A DNA stretch of 6,759 bases from an uncultured Oscillospiraceae bacterium (GTDB lineage: Bacteria > Bacillota > Clostridia > Oscillospirales > Acutalibacteraceae): NCBI GenBank assembly GCA_900553525.1, contig USDZ01000094.1:1-6759 (forward strand), in the 5' to 3' direction. Within the stretch, counting starts at the first letter, position 1, and the number at the start of each line of letters is the position of its first letter. Positions 4,935 through 6,759 of this stretch are shown here, piece after piece. Made by a program: the position numbers and the translations under genes. The notes under the pieces were generated by a model. The model was not told where the DNA came from and ran no database searches. It was given only the letters and a program-made list of their open reading frames with translations.

Positions 4935-5594
4935 CTATCCGGTCAGTCGCTTGCGCATCTCCTGCAAGATGACCCGTTCGCGGCGGGAAACCTGCACTTG
5001 GGTCATGCCGAGTTTCTCGGCAGTGGCCTGCTGAGTGTGACGATTGAGGTACCGCAAAACAATCAGAGCCCGGTCCCGGGGTTCCAATTCCCCAAGTACC
5101 TGCTGGAGCGCCAGACGGTCGGTGACGGCCTCCTCCGGCGGTGTGACCGGCAGATCGATCTCCTCTCCGTCGTCATCGTCCCCCGATCTGGTCAAAGACA
5201 GGGCTGGCATAGACGCACCGAGCGCTTCGACCGCCTGTTCCCGCTCCACCCCAAGCAGATCGGCCAGTTCCCCGACAGTGGGTTCCCGGCCCTCGCGGGC
5301 GGTAAAGGCATCCCGTTCCCTCGAAGCCCGCAGGGAGAGTTCCTTGAGGGAACGGCTCACCTTAACGGTGCCCCCATCCCGAAACAGGCGGCGGATTTCG
5401 CCCAGGATCACCGGAACCGCATAGGTGGAGAATTTAAGCCCGCGCGCTTCATCGAAACCGTCCGCAGCCTTGACCAATCCCATACAGCCGGATTGGAACA
5501 GATCGTCGTATTCGATGCCCCGCCCCATAAACCGGCGAGCGCAGGTGTGTACCAGCCCGATATTGTCGCATATCCGCTGTTCCCGTCCAGTCAA
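4935..5594 (-). CDS. sigF: RNA polymerase sigma-F factor (forespore)
   Basis: This 219-residue sigma-70 family protein directs early forespore-specific transcription and is held inactive by SpoIIAB. Region 2 is clear: 'YDDLFQSGCMGLVKAADGFD' (29-48) and 'KFSTYAVPVILGEIRRLFRD' (54-73), then 'GTVKVSRSLKEL' (75-86). Region 3 covers about 78-128, with an acidic linker (138-146), and region 4 contains the DNA-binding helix-turn-helix 'ATAEKLGMTQVQVSRRERV' (190-208). The sequence also resembles sigma-G; its position straight after spoIIAB decides for sigma-F. It lacks roughly 35 N-terminal residues of the Bacillus protein (about 255), which I recall as usual in Oscillospirales. The start is TTG at 5594-5592, whose last two bases overlap the spoIIAB TGA (TTGA); the next ATG would cut into region 2, and no in-frame ATG or GTG was seen just upstream. 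The Shine-Dalgarno sequence is weak (AGGCGAAG), suggesting coupling to spoIIAB. Confidence 0.93.
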   Translation of the reverse strand: MTGREQRICDNIGLVHTCARRFMGRGIEYDDLFQSGCMGLVKAADGFDEARGLKFSTYAVPVILGEIRRLFRDGGTVKVSRSLKELSLRASRERDAFTAREGREPTVGELADLLGVEREQAVEALGASMPALSLTRSGDDDDGEEIDLPVTPPEEAVTDRLALQQVLGELEPRDRALIVLRYLNRHTQQATAEKLGMTQVQVSRRERVILQEMRKRLTG

Positions 5595-6040
5595 GGCAGC
5601 TTCGCCTGCCGTTCCCGCAGCACTATGTATTTTTCCAGAGTCACCACGGTTCCCTTGCCCTTGCGGGAGGTCACTTTCAGGCGATCAGTAAAGCTCTCCA
5701 TGACGGAGAAACCGAGTCCGGAACGGTCATCACCTCCTGTCGTGAACAACGGTTCCATCGCCTGTTCCACATTCTCGATTCCACAGCCGCGATCCCGGAC
5801 CTTGACGACCGCCCGCCCGTTTTCATACAGCCTCATCTGTACGGTGATATCCCCGATGGTATCGCGGTAGGCGTGTACGATGCAATTGGTCACCGCCTCG
5901 GACACGGCGGTGCGCAGGTCGCTGAGTTCATCTACAGCGGGATCGAGTTGGGATAGAAAGGACGCCACAACCGCGCGGGCGAACCCCTCGTTTGCAGAAC
6001 GGCTGGGAAATGTCACCTTCATCTCATTGATGGGCTTCAT
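5591..6040 (-). CDS. spoIIAB: Anti-sigma-F factor SpoIIAB
   Basis: This 149-residue GHKL-fold serine kinase binds sigma-F with ATP, or phosphorylates SpoIIAA. The ATP pocket is intact: N-box Glu48 and Asn52 in 'SEAVTNCIVHAY', G1 box Asp83-x-Gly-x-Gly in 'VRDRGCGIEN', ATP-lid segment 'PLFTTGG' (97-103), and G2 'SGLGFSVMESF' (107-117). 'NEGFARAVVASFLSQLDP' (17-34) matches the Bacillus segment whose Arg contacts sigma-F and SpoIIAA; here it is Arg22. Length is as in Bacillus (146). The ATG at 6040-6038 is preferred over a start at 6067 because AAGGAGGA lies six bases ahead of it. It overlaps the end of spoIIAA by 17 bases and the sigF start by three, so the three proteins are probably made in a coupled, balanced ratio. 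Confidence 0.96.
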   Translation of the reverse strand: MKPINEMKVTFPSRSANEGFARAVVASFLSQLDPAVDELSDLRTAVSEAVTNCIVHAYRDTIGDITVQMRLYENGRAVVKVRDRGCGIENVEQAMEPLFTTGGDDRSGLGFSVMESFTDRLKVTSRKGKGTVVTLEKYIVLRERQAKLP

Positions 6041-6383
6041 GCGTATCCTCCTTCTGTCTGCCGTCATTCGTACCGACCTCCTCTAAGATGTTCAGCCGGT
6101 CGAGACCCGCCAGCCGCATAATCTTTCGGATCCGATCCGACGCGCCTGTAACGTACAGTTGACCGCCGGCGAGTTGCATGAGCCGGTACCGCCCCATAAT
6201 CAGGCCGATGCCCGAACTGTCCATAAAACTTACGCCCTCAAAATCCAGCCGAAGCCGTTTAGCGCCGGTACGGTCCACGGCGCCGTCGATCTGATCCCGC
6301 AGAGACCGGGCCGCATGATGGTCCAGTTCACCGGAAAGCCATATCGTCACGCCGGAAGGTGATGCATCCATGCGAATCACCAT
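6024..6383 (-). CDS. spoIIAA: Anti-anti-sigma factor SpoIIAA
   Basis: This 119-residue STAS-domain protein displaces sigma-F from SpoIIAB when unphosphorylated. 'LSGELDHHAARSL' (16-28) and 'DFEGVSFMDSSGIGLIMGRY' (47-66) are nearly the textbook SpoIIAA sequence; Ser57 in MDSSG is the residue phosphorylated by SpoIIAB and restored by the phosphatase SpoIIE (not in this window). Length compares with 117 in Bacillus. ATG 6383-6381 is chosen because AGGAGG lies seven bases upstream; the frame extends 18 codons further but without support. A polar tail after residue 104 covers the spoIIAB overlap. Only about 52 bases separate its start from the terminator of the folC transcript. Sigma-H control is expected from other spore formers, but I see no good sigma-H or sigma-A promoter there. 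Confidence 0.96.
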   Translation of the reverse strand: MVIRMDASPSGVTIWLSGELDHHAARSLRDQIDGAVDRTGAKRLRLDFEGVSFMDSSGIGLIMGRYRLMQLAGGQLYVTGASDRIRKIMRLAGLDRLNILEEVGTNDGRQKEDTHEAHQ

Positions 6384-6435
6384 GCCGATTCCTCCTGCCT
6401 GTTGAATGTCCGGGAACAGCGGGCAAAACTCCCGC

Positions 6436-6477
6436 AAAAAAACAAGCCCCCGTCATGTTTCCATGATAAGGGCTTGT
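6436..6477 (-). terminator. Intrinsic terminator downstream of folC
   Basis: On the minus strand, ACAAGCCC (6477-6470) pairs with GGGCTTGT (6449-6442), with a further inner stem TCATG/CATGA (6466-6462, 6457-6453) across a small internal loop. It is followed directly by a run of seven T (6442-6436, the first one shared with the stem). This is a classic Rho-independent terminator for leftward transcription and isolates the spoIIA operon from folC. Confidence 0.85.
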
Positions 6478-6493
6478 CTCCTGCGATGCATGA

Positions 6494-6532
6494 GAATCCC
6501 GCCGTCGAATTTCAGGAACTGAACCGGGATTC
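6494..6532. repeat. 8-bp inverted repeat between folC and its terminator
   Basis: GAATCCCG (6494-6501) and CGGGATTC (6525-6532) form a perfect inverted repeat with a 23-base spacer in the 3' untranslated region of folC. There is no U-run beside it. It may be a second stem protecting the transcript end, or chance. Confidence 0.4.
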
Positions 6533-6543
6533 GGGCGGTTTCT

Positions 6544-6759
6544 CTATCTTTTTGTGAAATAAGGTCGAACAGCCGACGCGAGAAAGAAGGACCCCCCTAC
6601 CAGCAGGGGCCCTTCGCCCGCTGCTTCCTTTGCCAGGGTGAACGCTCTCTCCGGATTTTCCTCGGATACCGCCTCCACCCCGGCCTCTCGAAAAGCCGCG
6701 GCTAGCTCTTTGCCGGGCAGGGCCCTGGGATTTTCCGGGGCGCAGCACACCGCTCGGGC
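6544..6759 (-). CDS. folC: Folylpolyglutamate/dihydrofolate synthase, C-terminal end
   Basis: Only the last 71 residues plus the TAG stop (6546-6544) lie in the window; the gene enters from the right edge. 'CCAPENPRALPGKELAAAF' near the edge and 'GPLLVGGSFFLASAVRPYF' close to the end match the C-terminal Mur-ligase-like domain of FolC, where an 'APxNPRALP' loop is followed by a helix and the protein ends with a 'vxxGSxyLxxxVR' strand-helix. FolC adds glutamate to folates, and often also makes dihydrofolate from dihydropteroate, using ATP in the cytosol. The catalytic N-terminal part is not visible, so intactness cannot be judged. An in-frame GTG at 6750 is an internal valine, not a start. The transcript ends at the terminator at 6436-6477. 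Confidence 0.85.
   Translation of the reverse strand, partial: ARAVCCAPENPRALPGKELAAAFREAGVEAVSEENPERAFTLAKEAAGEGPLLVGGSFFLASAVRPYFTKR

Noticed and set aside
4998..5870. Long plus-strand open frame of 290 codons opposite sigF and spoIIAB
   Set aside because: It lies antisense to two unmistakable genes, its product has no recognisable domain and it has no ribosome site; it is an effect of the GC-rich codon use of the real genes.
6512..6748. Second minus-strand frame overlapping the folC end
   Set aside because: It is Gly/Arg-rich and matches nothing I recognise; the parallel frame gives a clear FolC C-terminus.

Overview
The window looks like chromosomal DNA from a GC-rich, endospore-forming Firmicute (class Clostridia), most likely of the Oscillospirales type. 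The reasons are a complete spoIIAA-spoIIAB-sigF operon, a cdaA-cdaR pair, strong Gram-positive Shine-Dalgarno sequences (AGGAGG types) before most genes, and a short sigma-F form that begins close to region 2. The taxonomic placement is inference from protein style, not from a search.

Layout, left to right. (1) Positions 1-767 are an accessory-looking stretch of very small genes: the 5' end of a coiled-coil, phage-type gene on the minus strand (1-145), a cysteine-rich 64-residue protein on the minus strand (269-463), an AT-rich divergent promoter region (464-584), and a 60-residue ribbon-helix-helix-like protein on the plus strand (585-767) ending in a hairpin. (2) Positions 768-1078 hold no convincing gene but contain several inverted repeats. 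(3) Positions 1079-2450 encode a DUF3343 (putative Se/S carrier-like) protein overlapping a NifS/SufS-like cysteine desulfurase family enzyme; together they look like a small sulfur- or selenium-handling operon. (4) Positions 2442-4742 carry a promoter, the diadenylate cyclase cdaA and its YbbR-domain partner cdaR, overlapping by ATGA. (5) A perfect 38-nt palindrome (4800-4837) separates this rightward block from a leftward block. (6) Positions 4935-6383 (minus strand) are spoIIAA, spoIIAB and sigF, translationally overlapped in the classic order: anti-anti-sigma factor, anti-sigma kinase, forespore sigma factor. (7) Positions 6436-6477 form a strong intrinsic terminator for the gene further upstream on the minus strand, whose 3' end (6544-6759) matches the C-terminus of folylpolyglutamate/dihydrofolate synthase (folC).

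How the genes work together: CdaA makes c-di-AMP from ATP at the membrane and CdaR modulates it, linking to osmotic and cell-wall homeostasis. SpoIIAA, SpoIIAB and SigF form the partner-switching circuit that releases sigma-F in the forespore. The DUF3343/desulfurase pair is the least characterised coupled system here. I do not see a clearly new biological system. The most useful leads are the DUF3343-desulfurase operon with its structured upstream region, the Shine-Dalgarno-overlapping inverted repeat before the phage-type gene, and the TTG-initiated sigF.
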